A stretch of DNA of 64,000 nucleotides from an uncultured Bacteroidales bacterium (lineage in GTDB: Bacteria > Bacteroidota > Bacteroidia > Bacteroidales > Paludibacteraceae), in the NCBI GenBank assembly GCA_946185835.1, contig CAMHKW010000004.1, positions 32,171 through 96,170 of the forward strand. Direction: 5' to 3'. The position numbers and the translations under genes were made by a program. Positions within the stretch are counted from its first letter, which is position 1; each line of letters begins with the position of its first letter. The notes under the pieces were generated by a model, which was not told the DNA's origin, did not search any database, and saw only the letters and a program-made list of their open reading frames with translations. Positions 28,001-37,178 of this stretch are shown in pieces.

Positions 28001-31000
28001 CGACTACGAGGGACCGGACGGCTATATCACTCTTTATACCTACAATGGTCGTGCTAACTACATGTATGTGGACGATATCAGCGTCGTGGAGAATAAATAT
28101 CTGGCTACAGGTCTGAAGCAGACAGCCTCGGATGCCAACAGCATAACTGTCGAGTGGAACGGCAACCTCGATGCCGACGACGCTAACTCGATGTGGGTTT
28201 ATATGCTCACCAAAGAGTTGGTGGCTAACCCCGAGCAATATGCAGAGTATATCGTTCGCGACTCGACACGTAACAACTCTGTCAAGTTCGATAATCTGGA
28301 GCAGCAGTCGAACTACTATCTCTACGTTCGTTCTAATGGTCCGATCCAAGAGTGGGCTCATCAGCAAGTGTCGACGGCATGCGTTACTATCGACCCGATG
28401 GCTCGCACCGTGTTCGACTTCGAAGGCTATCCGCTGACCACGTCTGCCACCTCTGCTTTTGCGCAAGGACCTAACTGCTGGACAGTGGGCAACCTCGAGC
28501 CGTATACTAACAATACCTACATGCCATTCATCTACGGCTCTGCTACCTCGTCTTATCCAAGTTCGGGTAACTGCTGCCTGCGTCTGTACGGCTCTGCTAC
28601 ATATAACCCCGCATACGCCATTATGCCTATGATGGCTGCCGACAACTTCGACGACATCACACTTAAGTTCTATGCTTGCTCCTCGACTGCCAACTACACA
28701 TTGGTAGTAGGTGTGGTTGAGAACCCTGACGATGAGCTCAAGTCGTTCGTCACCGTCGACTCTATACCTCTGACCACTACTCCTACCCGTTATGAGATAG
28801 ACATGTCCAAATACAAGGGTACGGGTAAGTATGTGGCTTTCCGCACACCTTACAAGAAGCTGAGCTATGCTTATATCGACGATGTGATGCTCGATGGTGT
28901 GCCGTGTTACATGCCTAATGCAACAGTGACGCGTGTGACCACCTCTTCGGCACGACTGACAGCCGGTCTGCGTGCTCAGACCAAGTGGGTATACTACTTG
29001 TCGAGCGCGGCTCCTACTCAGGAGATACTGGCAGGCGGAGTGAGCGAAGTCGACGGCAAGACCGTCTTCACCCTCGACAACAGCATCGAGGTATTGAAAT
29101 CCGACACCTTGGAGGCTTCTACACGTTTAGTGGTGCTCACCGGTTTAGAGTCGAACGTAGAATATACGGCATCTGTCGCTTCGCTGTGCGACGAGACCGA
29201 AGGCATACTCTCGGAGTGGAAGATAGTGTCGTTCTACACCATGTGTCCGCCTGTCCCGGCTGCGTTCTACGACGGTTTCGAAGACTACGAGACCGGCTCG
29301 GGCAAGAAGGTAGGATGCTGGATAACGGGTAACCTGACAGAAGGTGTGGGCAAAGCCAATATCCCATACGTAAACAACACTGCCACTTACCGTACGGAAG
29401 GCGACAAGTATATGTATCTGGCTACCACCGCTGCTACACCGGGTGCATACGCCATCACTCCTCAGCTCGACACCGACGACATCAGTAAGCTGCAGGTGAA
29501 GTTCCACGCACGTACAGGTACCACGTCGAGCTATGCCAAGAAGCTGAAGGTGGGCGTCATCACCGACCCGCGTGAGCCTTCGACGATGGTGATACTCGAT
29601 ACCATCAACGTGCTGTCGACACCCGGCAGACATGTAGTGGCATTCAACAACTACATCGGCGACCTCAATGGCGACAAAGGTAAACATATCATCTTCTTGT
29701 CGGAGTTCGCTCAAGCCAACTATGTCGGAATCGACGAAGTGACGGTAGAGCCTATCCCTGATTGCATGATGCCTAACGGCTTGTCGCTCGACTCGATAGG
29801 TGCCGGAGCGGCTAAGATGCACTGGAATGGTAACACCGACAAGTACCGTGTGGTACTGACCACCGAATCTGTAGCCGACACGGTTCTGAATAAGATACCG
29901 TTCAAGGGTGAGATAGAGTATGTGTTTGTCGACACCATCGTTACCGGCAAAGCACTGTCGCTCGACGGACTGCAAGGTGCTACTACCTATTACGTGCATT
30001 TAGCACCTATATGCAAGGATGGTGAGCAAGGTGACTTCACCTATAACGAGTATATGTTCTCCACCGACTGCCATGAGGTATTCCCGTTGCCTATCACCTT
30101 CAACTTCGACCATCAGGCAGTAACCGGTGCAGGCAATGGCGTGGATTGTTTCGGCGGATATTATAACTCCACCTCAACCACCTCGCCTTATAACTATCCG
30201 TACGTATATACTACCGCAAGTTTCGCTCACTCGCCTAACTATAGTGTTTATCTGTACGCTACTACCGACCCGCAACGTTCGATACTCGTCAGTCCGCGTT
30301 TAGATATCGACGACCTGAGCGAGTTGCTGCTCACCTTCTGGGCTCGTTCGGGTACTGCCAACCGCCAATTAGGAATAGGCGTGCTCAAAGACGACAATGT
30401 GCCCGACTCAGCCTTTATGTCAAACTACGTAGAGCTTACTTCTATCGACTTCCCGGCTGCCTCGGTATATCAAGAGATACAAATCGACTTCAGCTCGCTG
30501 CCTAAGATAGAGAACTACAAGGGCGCTAAACGTATCGCGTTTGTATGCTCGCAAGGTTCGGCTTACTCGACCTTCTATCTCGACGATATCACCTTCAGCC
30601 GCGTGCCCAACTGCTTTATTCCGACACAGCTCACAATCGACGAGACCGACTACAACGGCATGACGGTATCGTTCCTGCCCGGAAAAGAAAAAGACACGAA
30701 GTGGCAACTCAAGGTAAGTAACCTCACTGACCCGAATGAAGCAGAGCTTATCATCGACATCGACACCACCACTTATGTCGTCACCGGTCTGAAGCCCTCG
30801 ACGATGTACGCTGTCTCGGTACGTACTCTTTGCGGAAGCGACAAGTCAGAGTGGTCGGTACCGTCATCGGCATACACCAAGTTCGAAATCGCAGGTACTT
30901 ATAAGTGGACGTTCCGTCGCTCGGAAGGCTTCGTCCGCAACACCCCGAGTGCTACGTCGGACACCTATATCATCCATCCGGCATTGGAAGGCGGGTCAAC

Positions 31001-34000
31001 CAACAGCTCGTACTCGTATGTGCCGTATATGCAATTCAACTCCTCGACGCTGCAATATGGTTACGATCCTGACTATGATGCCGGCAACGACGAAGTCACC
31101 GACGGCTCGCTGCGCTTCTACGGCTACACCACTTATTCACCATGGGTAGTGCTGCCCAGAATAATCAATGGCGAGCAGAAGAGCTTGGCATTCGACATGC
31201 GTGGCTCGTATAACTATGTTGCCGACCATGCTACCGCTAACCTGCGCAACACGTTCGGTACCGTCTATGCACGTCCGCGCCTCTCTATCGGTACCATTGT
31301 CGAGGGTCAGGGTATCGAGACCTACGAAGAGCTCTACTCGTTTACACCTACCGACCTGACAGCCAACTCGGTTGACACCATGTACGCATTGCCTTCGAAC
31401 AACTACTTGTTCGACCACGTCTCAGTGCCTCTGCCCGACCTTACGGGCAAGCGTGTAGTGATACGCAGTATGCTTACGGGTGCTACCAACTACGCCTTTA
31501 TCGACAACCTCGAGATCAAAGCTCGGGAAGAGGCTTCTGCCGTGATAAAGAGTGCAGTGGCTTATCCTCACTCGGTAAAGGTGACATGGAACGACCGTGA
31601 GAACGGTGCTTGGGATCTATTCTTGCTCGACAAGGCTCTGCACCCCACCGACTCGGTAGGTCACCTCGTTCGCCGCGTGGAGAACCTGAAGGGTAACACC
31701 TATACCTTCGATGGTTTAGAGGCTGTTACTCCGTACTGGATCTATCTGCAGCCCGCAGGCAGCACCGATATCTCGGAACTCTCGCCTCGTGTGAAGATAC
31801 AGACTATATGCACGTCGACCGACTCGACTGCCGTCTACGACTTCGAGGCTATCGGCGGACACTGGTATGGTCCGGGTACTACCACCAAGAACCTGCTCGA
31901 CGGTGAGAACTTCACCTACCTGTTGCCTAACTCAACTACAGTGGGCGACTCGGTATACAAGGCTCCTAACTGCTGGCAATTGGGTCTGGCTTCGTACGAG
32001 ATTAACTCAACGTACAAGACCTACTGGCCATACATGAGAAAGAATGAGACGTCGACACGCTATTCGCTCGAGGGTGACTATGCTTTGCAGTTCTACACCA
32101 CCTCGACCTATGCTAATGGCGCCTTCGCCGTTCTGCCGCTGTCCGATATCAAAGATATGGACGACAAGGAACTCGTCTTCTACGGCCGTTGCTTCTGGGA
32201 GAACGCTACCGCACGTCCCGCTAACCTGACATATATCAAGGGTACTACCTATTCGCAACTCATGGAAGTAGGCGTAGTAGGCAACCCGTTGGATTTCTCG
32301 GGTACGTTTATGCCTCTCGACACAGTAGAGTACGACCTGACGACAGCTGACCTGTCGACCTCAACTTCTATGTTGACTGACGCTGAGGGCGCACGCTTCT
32401 TCAAGAAGTTCGTCGTTCCGTTGAAGGGTGTAGAGCCCGGCTCGATGATAGCAATGCGCCAGTTAGGTTACGGCTACTTCTTCGTCGACAACGTGACGAT
32501 ACAGAAACGTCAGACCGCCATTGCTCCAACACACCTGCAGGCTACTTCTACACACGAGACCATACATGCCTCGTGGTTAGGTAAGCAAGAGGGCGGACGC
32601 TACGAGGTGGTACTCTCGTCGAGCAAAGACTTTGCCGACACGCTCAGGGTAGACACCGTAAGCGTGAACGAGATAGAATACACCGGTATGACAGCCGACT
32701 TCGACTATTACTGGACCGTTCGTCAGATAGAGACGGCATACGGCGATAGCAAGCCAGCTCATTTCGAGCTTATCTCGACCGAGTGTACGCCTGCCGCTGC
32801 CGGCTATTCGACCAGCTTCGAATATGGCGATGGTAGCGCGGTGCGCAACTTCTACTCTTCGGGAACCACTATCTATCCTCGCTCGCGTTGCTGGGTATAT
32901 GGCAACGAAGGCACGACGACCACTCTGAGCTCGTCGCAGCCGTGTAACTACGGTTCCTCGTCGGCAGTAAGCTATGCTCTCGACGGCGAGTGGGCACTGC
33001 GCCTGTATACCTACAGCACTACCTTCAACAGCTACGCCGTATCGCCGCGTATCGACGTCGACGACATGAGCGACATGCAGTTCACCTTCTGGTTCACTCC
33101 TTGCCCGCACGGCATCAACACCAGTGCCAACCGCGACAAGGTGTCCACCGCATGGGCTGCCGGCAACGCCGCTATGGTAGAAGTAGGTACCTGCACCGAC
33201 CCGTACGACTACTCGACCTTCGTGCCTACCGACACCATACGTTACACACGTAGCACTCAGCCCGAGATGATAGTAGGTACAGTGGCTGACATCACCAACG
33301 ACTACACCTTCCAGAAGGTAACCGTACCTCTTGAGAATGCCGTAGGTCCGTATGCTTACATACGTGCTATCTACGAGGGTGCATCGAATGGTACTACCAC
33401 CTGCACGCAGTCGTCGGTATATATCGACCGTGTATCGGTAGAGTCTGTCGTACGCTGCGACTCGCCTGTCGGACTGACACAGGTAGAAGACGACGACGAG
33501 AGTATGGTAGTGACATGGCAAGAGGTGGCAACAGCTCAGGGCTACATACTGCAAATGTCGCAAGACTTCACCTTCCCTGATAGCACTTTGATAGCTGTCG
33601 ACACTCTCAAGACCAACTTCGACACCATCTATGGTCTGCATGGCTCCAACGAGTACTACGTACGTGTAAGCCAGATCTGCGAGGGTGGCAATAGCGACTG
33701 GAGCCAGACCGAGACGTTCCGCAGCGCCGAAGTGCCTATGTTCCACCAGAACTTCTCCGACGACCGTGCTCGCGTCGACGGATGGCGCTTCTATCGTGCT
33801 CTCGCCAATAACGTCTTCGACACCGACGAATATGCATGGACAGAGGTGGCATCGACAGGTGCCAACACCGGATGGGCACGCGTTCAGAACGTCGGACTCT
33901 CAGGCTACCACTATGCCGCTCGTACATACCTGTCGAATGCTAACTTCTGGATGGTATCGCCTACCGTGATACTGCCCGACACCGCCGACGCTATGCTCTC

Positions 34001-35375
34001 GTTTGCTATCAGCTACAGCGAATATAAAGCTTACAGCTCGACAAGCGCTTATAACTTCCCCATCACTCATGCCGACAACGGTCTGTCCGGCTACGATGAC
34101 CAGTTTATGGTTATCGTATCAGAAGATGCGGGCAAGACGTGGAAGCGCGAAAACGCTATCATCTGGAACAACGAGACCGGCACCGACCCGCTGTCGGAAG
34201 GCTACTTCTACGGACCGGGCGACTACGTGCTCAACGAAGTGCCGTTCCAAGGCTCAAGAAGCTATACCGAAGGCTCGGCTGAAGGCGTAGAACGTTTCAC
34301 ACTCAAACTCGACAAGTATCGTGGTAAGGCTATCAAAGTGGCATTCTACATGGAGTCGACAGTCAGCAACGCCGACAACGAGATGCACATCGACGACTAC
34401 CACATCAACTTCTACGAGAAGGTGAACGACGAGGTAACACTCTGCCAATACGAAGACTACAACAGCAGCATACGCGACATCTTCTTCGTTGACGGTGACG
34501 TCACCGTGCCCGGTGCCAACACCATGAGCGACTACGTGCTCTCGATGACGGCTAAGGATACGCTGTTTACCCTTACCTACAACGTTCTTGAAGCTCCTGT
34601 CACCGACCTCGGTTCGGCTACCATCTGCGAAGGTGAGATATTCACCACCTTTGGAACTCAGCCTCTGACAGCTGCCGGTAACTATAAGATCAAGAGTGTA
34701 TCTGAGGTGACGGGTTGCGACTCGATAACAACCTTCTCGCTCAACGTCATCCCGCGTCAGAAAGGTCAGATGGAAGAGACGATATGCCAAGGCTCGAAGT
34801 TCACATGGCAGACCGGCAAGGGTGCTGTCGAACTCGACCGTGCCGGTGTTTACTTCGACACCATACCGTCGCTCGTGACCGGCTGCGACTCAGTGATAAC
34901 CTTCGTGCTGAATGTCAGCGCTCCTGACACCATCGACGTAGAAGCCGAGGTGGCTGAGAACGAGTTGCCATACGAGTACAACGGCATGCTGCTCGGCGAG
35001 GGTCTGACAGTGGGCGAATACGAGATAGAAGCTCCCATCACCGACGAAAACGGATGTGTTGTCATCATCCGTCTGTCGCTGACCGTGACCGAGCCTACTA
35101 TCGAGGCTCTCGATAACCTCGTAGCCGGCGAGCTGAGCATCACTCCTTCGGTTATCAGCCGTGGCGAGACGGTGACAGTAAGCGGTGAGCTGAGCAGTCG
35201 TCAGATGCGCGACATGCGACTCGACGTCTTCGACGCCACAGGCAAGTGCGTCTACAGCACCGAGCCTAAGACGCTGCCTGCTAAGGCTGACGGCTTCGTG
35301 AGCGCAGGTATCTACAGCGTACGCCTCACCACCGGCAGTGGCGAGAGCTACGTGGGACGTGTGCTCGTCAAATAA
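25029..35375 (+). CDS. Giant T9SS-secreted multidomain adhesin-like protein (paralog 2)
   Basis: ORF track 3450 aa from GTG 25023; ATG at 25029. Co-linear with paralog 1: same N-terminus (QESFE.GQIPSTW.QEYVVGHQDWAVE), about ten FnIII-like modules, near-identical C-terminal sorting domain. Confidence 0.9.
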   Translation: MKKTYLFLLALVLMPLSIGAQNGFVVRLQESFETGQIPSTWTQEYVVGHQDWAVEELSDYRHPNAQLPDYKLDKGGTHRAYLRNTTGQTIGFKTRLVSPVMDLTDVYRPILRFYHAQDKWTADFDTLRVYYRANPEDDWTLLPEAEYNKAYSGWQAETIELPSFNSKTYQIAFEGTDNLGRGIVLDSIVVRSYPECTRPSDITMTGVGNGEATVSWHANWDADEFHIVFSKEQAEMDTLGLIDPAVIAVDTIVPYDGVFRMTAVGLQANTKYYVYMQSICGGQLSEWSDPQEFTMAYREQIPYHEDFFMIHTSNQVSDMRLPSWTWGGAIPPLLGLWMGQTYYPIYSHTDPATPAAVFNGTYSVTSGRFTTPLPANTLAYMASPELVGEDIKDCQVRFWATVAQRAFQRTYATSIIVGIATDPTDFTTMVAVDTVKITKKDVIEEYTVSLANYTGNGRFLVFASYFDKPNQFYIDEVTIEKRPDRQKPDYQTFFVYPKSKEATIEWAAPAADVQSYNVVVAKDIVVSGTTIDATESLPQSNVATAKATINGLQPSTIYKVAVQAVYASGVSAWSEPREVWTSAERELPMTFNFEADEGMYNLNGVGNVFYPAGMQVYSTDVDAPYIYANTSSISAQSGTQMIYLNMDAGNESRLVLPYIEEVDSVQLTFYLSSQTAANVARCRIQVGVMTDPSQMSTFEYIDEFYASESWRRCYTNFLDYKGDGHYIVLRWMEPDGAQYSTNYVDNLTVNKVVDCPVTTGITVEESESSAIIRWSKGAAVKWNVKVFSKYVDDADMTVDSQIPGDILDVTLDTNYVVLEGLKYATRYYVYVQAYCDNEPTEWSSAATFLTECPSAMPIPFHTDFEEIEASGTGVLPPCWTPTYLTDTKSYPYIRNVTTTQYNEGGTNLRDMYMYSTTAYGSIISLPKMAGNLKDLLVRGKMTYSSVGYRLYVGVMTEPGNYETLVPVDSVVLITASTTTAPYWQNFSFGFGDYEGPDGYITLYTYNGRANYMYVDDISVVENKYLATGLKQTASDANSITVEWNGNLDADDANSMWVYMLTKELVANPEQYAEYIVRDSTRNNSVKFDNLEQQSNYYLYVRSNGPIQEWAHQQVSTACVTIDPMARTVFDFEGYPLTTSATSAFAQGPNCWTVGNLEPYTNNTYMPFIYGSATSSYPSSGNCCLRLYGSATYNPAYAIMPMMAADNFDDITLKFYACSSTANYTLVVGVVENPDDELKSFVTVDSIPLTTTPTRYEIDMSKYKGTGKYVAFRTPYKKLSYAYIDDVMLDGVPCYMPNATVTRVTTSSARLTAGLRAQTKWVYYLSSAAPTQEILAGGVSEVDGKTVFTLDNSIEVLKSDTLEASTRLVVLTGLESNVEYTASVASLCDETEGILSEWKIVSFYTMCPPVPAAFYDGFEDYETGSGKKVGCWITGNLTEGVGKANIPYVNNTATYRTEGDKYMYLATTAATPGAYAITPQLDTDDISKLQVKFHARTGTTSSYAKKLKVGVITDPREPSTMVILDTINVLSTPGRHVVAFNNYIGDLNGDKGKHIIFLSEFAQANYVGIDEVTVEPIPDCMMPNGLSLDSIGAGAAKMHWNGNTDKYRVVLTTESVADTVLNKIPFKGEIEYVFVDTIVTGKALSLDGLQGATTYYVHLAPICKDGEQGDFTYNEYMFSTDCHEVFPLPITFNFDHQAVTGAGNGVDCFGGYYNSTSTTSPYNYPYVYTTASFAHSPNYSVYLYATTDPQRSILVSPRLDIDDLSELLLTFWARSGTANRQLGIGVLKDDNVPDSAFMSNYVELTSIDFPAASVYQEIQIDFSSLPKIENYKGAKRIAFVCSQGSAYSTFYLDDITFSRVPNCFIPTQLTIDETDYNGMTVSFLPGKEKDTKWQLKVSNLTDPNEAELIIDIDTTTYVVTGLKPSTMYAVSVRTLCGSDKSEWSVPSSAYTKFEIAGTYKWTFRRSEGFVRNTPSATSDTYIIHPALEGGSTNSSYSYVPYMQFNSSTLQYGYDPDYDAGNDEVTDGSLRFYGYTTYSPWVVLPRIINGEQKSLAFDMRGSYNYVADHATANLRNTFGTVYARPRLSIGTIVEGQGIETYEELYSFTPTDLTANSVDTMYALPSNNYLFDHVSVPLPDLTGKRVVIRSMLTGATNYAFIDNLEIKAREEASAVIKSAVAYPHSVKVTWNDRENGAWDLFLLDKALHPTDSVGHLVRRVENLKGNTYTFDGLEAVTPYWIYLQPAGSTDISELSPRVKIQTICTSTDSTAVYDFEAIGGHWYGPGTTTKNLLDGENFTYLLPNSTTVGDSVYKAPNCWQLGLASYEINSTYKTYWPYMRKNETSTRYSLEGDYALQFYTTSTYANGAFAVLPLSDIKDMDDKELVFYGRCFWENATARPANLTYIKGTTYSQLMEVGVVGNPLDFSGTFMPLDTVEYDLTTADLSTSTSMLTDAEGARFFKKFVVPLKGVEPGSMIAMRQLGYGYFFVDNVTIQKRQTAIAPTHLQATSTHETIHASWLGKQEGGRYEVVLSSSKDFADTLRVDTVSVNEIEYTGMTADFDYYWTVRQIETAYGDSKPAHFELISTECTPAAAGYSTSFEYGDGSAVRNFYSSGTTIYPRSRCWVYGNEGTTTTLSSSQPCNYGSSSAVSYALDGEWALRLYTYSTTFNSYAVSPRIDVDDMSDMQFTFWFTPCPHGINTSANRDKVSTAWAAGNAAMVEVGTCTDPYDYSTFVPTDTIRYTRSTQPEMIVGTVADITNDYTFQKVTVPLENAVGPYAYIRAIYEGASNGTTTCTQSSVYIDRVSVESVVRCDSPVGLTQVEDDDESMVVTWQEVATAQGYILQMSQDFTFPDSTLIAVDTLKTNFDTIYGLHGSNEYYVRVSQICEGGNSDWSQTETFRSAEVPMFHQNFSDDRARVDGWRFYRALANNVFDTDEYAWTEVASTGANTGWARVQNVGLSGYHYAARTYLSNANFWMVSPTVILPDTADAMLSFAISYSEYKAYSSTSAYNFPITHADNGLSGYDDQFMVIVSEDAGKTWKRENAIIWNNETGTDPLSEGYFYGPGDYVLNEVPFQGSRSYTEGSAEGVERFTLKLDKYRGKAIKVAFYMESTVSNADNEMHIDDYHINFYEKVNDEVTLCQYEDYNSSIRDIFFVDGDVTVPGANTMSDYVLSMTAKDTLFTLTYNVLEAPVTDLGSATICEGEIFTTFGTQPLTAAGNYKIKSVSEVTGCDSITTFSLNVIPRQKGQMEETICQGSKFTWQTGKGAVELDRAGVYFDTIPSLVTGCDSVITFVLNVSAPDTIDVEAEVAENELPYEYNGMLLGEGLTVGEYEIEAPITDENGCVVIIRLSLTVTEPTIEALDNLVAGELSITPSVISRGETVTVSGELSSRQMRDMRLDVFDATGKCVYSTEPKTLPAKADGFVSAGIYSVRLTTGSGESYVGRVLVK

Positions 35376-35443
35376 GATTAGGGAAATCGGGATGCCGAGA
35401 ATTACGCGATTTTCGGCATCCCGAGATCCCGAGATGTCGAGAT
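34762..35443. repeat. 682-bp near-identical copy of 23928-24609
   Basis: Base-by-base reading finds 2 mismatches (agc/ggc and ggc/ggt); includes CTD, stop codon, hairpin and first octamers. Confidence 0.95.
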
Positions 35444-35456
35444 GTCGAGATGCCGA

Positions 35457-35532
35457 GATGATGCAAAGGCGGCAATACCATTGCCGCAATCAAGACAATG
35501 TTTCATTTGCTACAATGTCCGGTGTACCCTGA
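35457..35532. repeat. 76-bp hairpin element, copy A
   Basis: gatgatgcaaaggcggcaataccattgccgcaatcaagacaatgtttcatttgctacaatgtccggtgtaccctga. Confidence 0.95.
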
Positions 35533-35594
35533 AGTCGGGATGACGGGATGTCGAGATGTCGAGATGTCGAGATGACGAGATGTCGAGATGACGG

Positions 35595-35670
35595 GATGAT
35601 GCAAAGGCGGCAATACCATTGCCGCAATCAAGACAATGTTTCATTTGTTACAATGTCCAGTGTACCCTGA
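35595..35670. repeat. 76-bp hairpin element, copy B
   Basis: Same as 35457-35532 with two substitutions (c/t, g/a). Confidence 0.95.
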
Positions 35671-35732
35671 TGTCGAGATGTCGAGATGTCGAGATGTCGA
35701 GATGTCGAGATGTCGAGATGTCGAGATGTCGA
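35669..35732. repeat. Octamer tandem array, about 8 near-perfect units
   Basis: gatgtcgagatgtcgagatgtcgagatgtcga...; shorter octamer runs also at 35425-35460 and 35537-35594. Confidence 0.95.
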
Positions 35733-35744
35733 AGTCTGAAATTA

Positions 35745-35780
35745 GAAAAAGTGGTCGCCAGCGGGCGACCACTTTTTTTT
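35745..35780 (+). terminator. Rho-independent terminator of giant gene 2
   Basis: aaaaagtggtcgcc-agc-gggcgaccactttttttt; same stem as 24717-24751; followed by second hairpin GCGAAGCGGC-aaatatgt-GCCGCTTCGC (35783-35810) and T-run. Confidence 0.88.
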
Positions 35781-35921
35781 CTGCGAAGCGGCAAATATGT
35801 GCCGCTTCGCTTTTTTTTGACAAATATGTGCCGCTTCGCTTGCTGTAGCCCTGTAATCTGCGGCTCGGGAATTCAAAAGAGTGCAAAAATGTGTTTTATA
35901 ACATAAATATTGCGCATAATG

Positions 35922-35952
35922 TTGCGTATTTGAAATAAAATATGTAATTTTG
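35922..35952 (+). promoter_or_regulatory. Predicted promoter for the 36130 gene cluster
   Basis: TTG (35922-35924), N20, TAATTTTG (35945-35952); leader of ~170 nt. Confidence 0.45.
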
Positions 35953-36129
35953 CAGGCTGAATATTATGGGCTTAATCCCACTTGATTCGACCGAGTGTCG
36001 TTCGACTCGTAAAATAGAGGTTTGCTATATGCCTAATAAAGAATGGGCAACCACTCTAATGAAAGTCTGTGCAACCATGCCAAACGAGTGTGGCACAAAG
36101 TCTTATGAAGTAAAGTTAAAAGGATTAGT

Positions 36130-37101
36130 ATGCATTTAAGGAGATATATAGTCGTTGTGTTCCTGCTGGCAGTGGCGATGATAGCACCTTGTCAGCTGAG
36201 GAATAATATCTATTTGTCGGCGGAGGCTGAGTATGCTGCCATGTTCGACAATCAGAAGCTTGCTAAGCCTTGGCTTGGCGGTGGGGGTGGCATCGGCTTC
36301 GGCTACGAGATGCAGTATCGTCGGTTCTTGATGGATGTGGGTGTGACGGCTGCCTTCAACCGCTATATGAGCAAGATCCCCACGTCGACACTGACCTATC
36401 GTGCCGTCGATACCGATGGTGATACTTTCGATTTTTTGCATACATACGAAGATAACAAGAACGTGAGTGACCTGCTTACGGTCGACATACCCTTGCTGTT
36501 TGGCTCGAAAGTAGGGTCGAACATGTATTTCCTGCTTGGCGGCAGGGTGCAGCTGAATGTGTACGGTCGTACGCAAGTGCGGTCGTTTCTTACCACTACC
36601 GCTCAGTACGACAAGTTGATAGGCACGTTCGAAAAGATGGAGAACCACGATTTGAAATCGGCACCATTAGCAGGCGATGCCTTGCGCACGCGTTTCGGCG
36701 TCAATGTGGCTCTGGGGGGCGAGATAGGTTATACGTTCTCGTCGTTCACCCATGAGACGGGTTTCGACGTGCCTCGTTCTAACACTCAGTATCGCATAGG
36801 TCTGTTCGCCTACTATGGCGTGCTTGACATACATCCCGAAGTCAACGGCAAGAAAGCCCTTGGCGAGGTGTTCGGCTATAGCGGAGGCGGCAACACCCCA
36901 ATCTCGTATAGCCTGACACATGTGTATCTGTCGAACCAAGCAGCGGAGGCACGTATCAACAACCTGATGGTGGGCTTGAGGTTTACGGTGCTCTTCAAGC
37001 TGCCATCTCCAAAGAAGTGCGTGATATGCCAGCAGGATGAACCGCTGATACATAGTGCAGGAGGCTACCGCGAGGTACAGCGTCTGCGCGATGCACAATA
37101 A
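36130..37101 (+). CDS. Outer membrane beta-barrel protein
   Basis: 323 aa, signal peptide, alternating beta-strand pattern; resembles the barrel part of the next gene (VDIPLLFGSKVGSNMYFLLGGRV vs LQIPLLFGGEWDRYYFLAGPKV). Confidence 0.7.
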   Translation: MHLRRYIVVVFLLAVAMIAPCQLRNNIYLSAEAEYAAMFDNQKLAKPWLGGGGGIGFGYEMQYRRFLMDVGVTAAFNRYMSKIPTSTLTYRAVDTDGDTFDFLHTYEDNKNVSDLLTVDIPLLFGSKVGSNMYFLLGGRVQLNVYGRTQVRSFLTTTAQYDKLIGTFEKMENHDLKSAPLAGDALRTRFGVNVALGGEIGYTFSSFTHETGFDVPRSNTQYRIGLFAYYGVLDIHPEVNGKKALGEVFGYSGGGNTPISYSLTHVYLSNQAAEARINNLMVGLRFTVLFKLPSPKKCVICQQDEPLIHSAGGYREVQRLRDAQ

Positions 37102-37178
37102 CAGGGCGACTGAGAAGCCAACGTGTCATGTGATGTGACGAACCAGTGTGAAACGAAACAAAATAATACGATATACAA

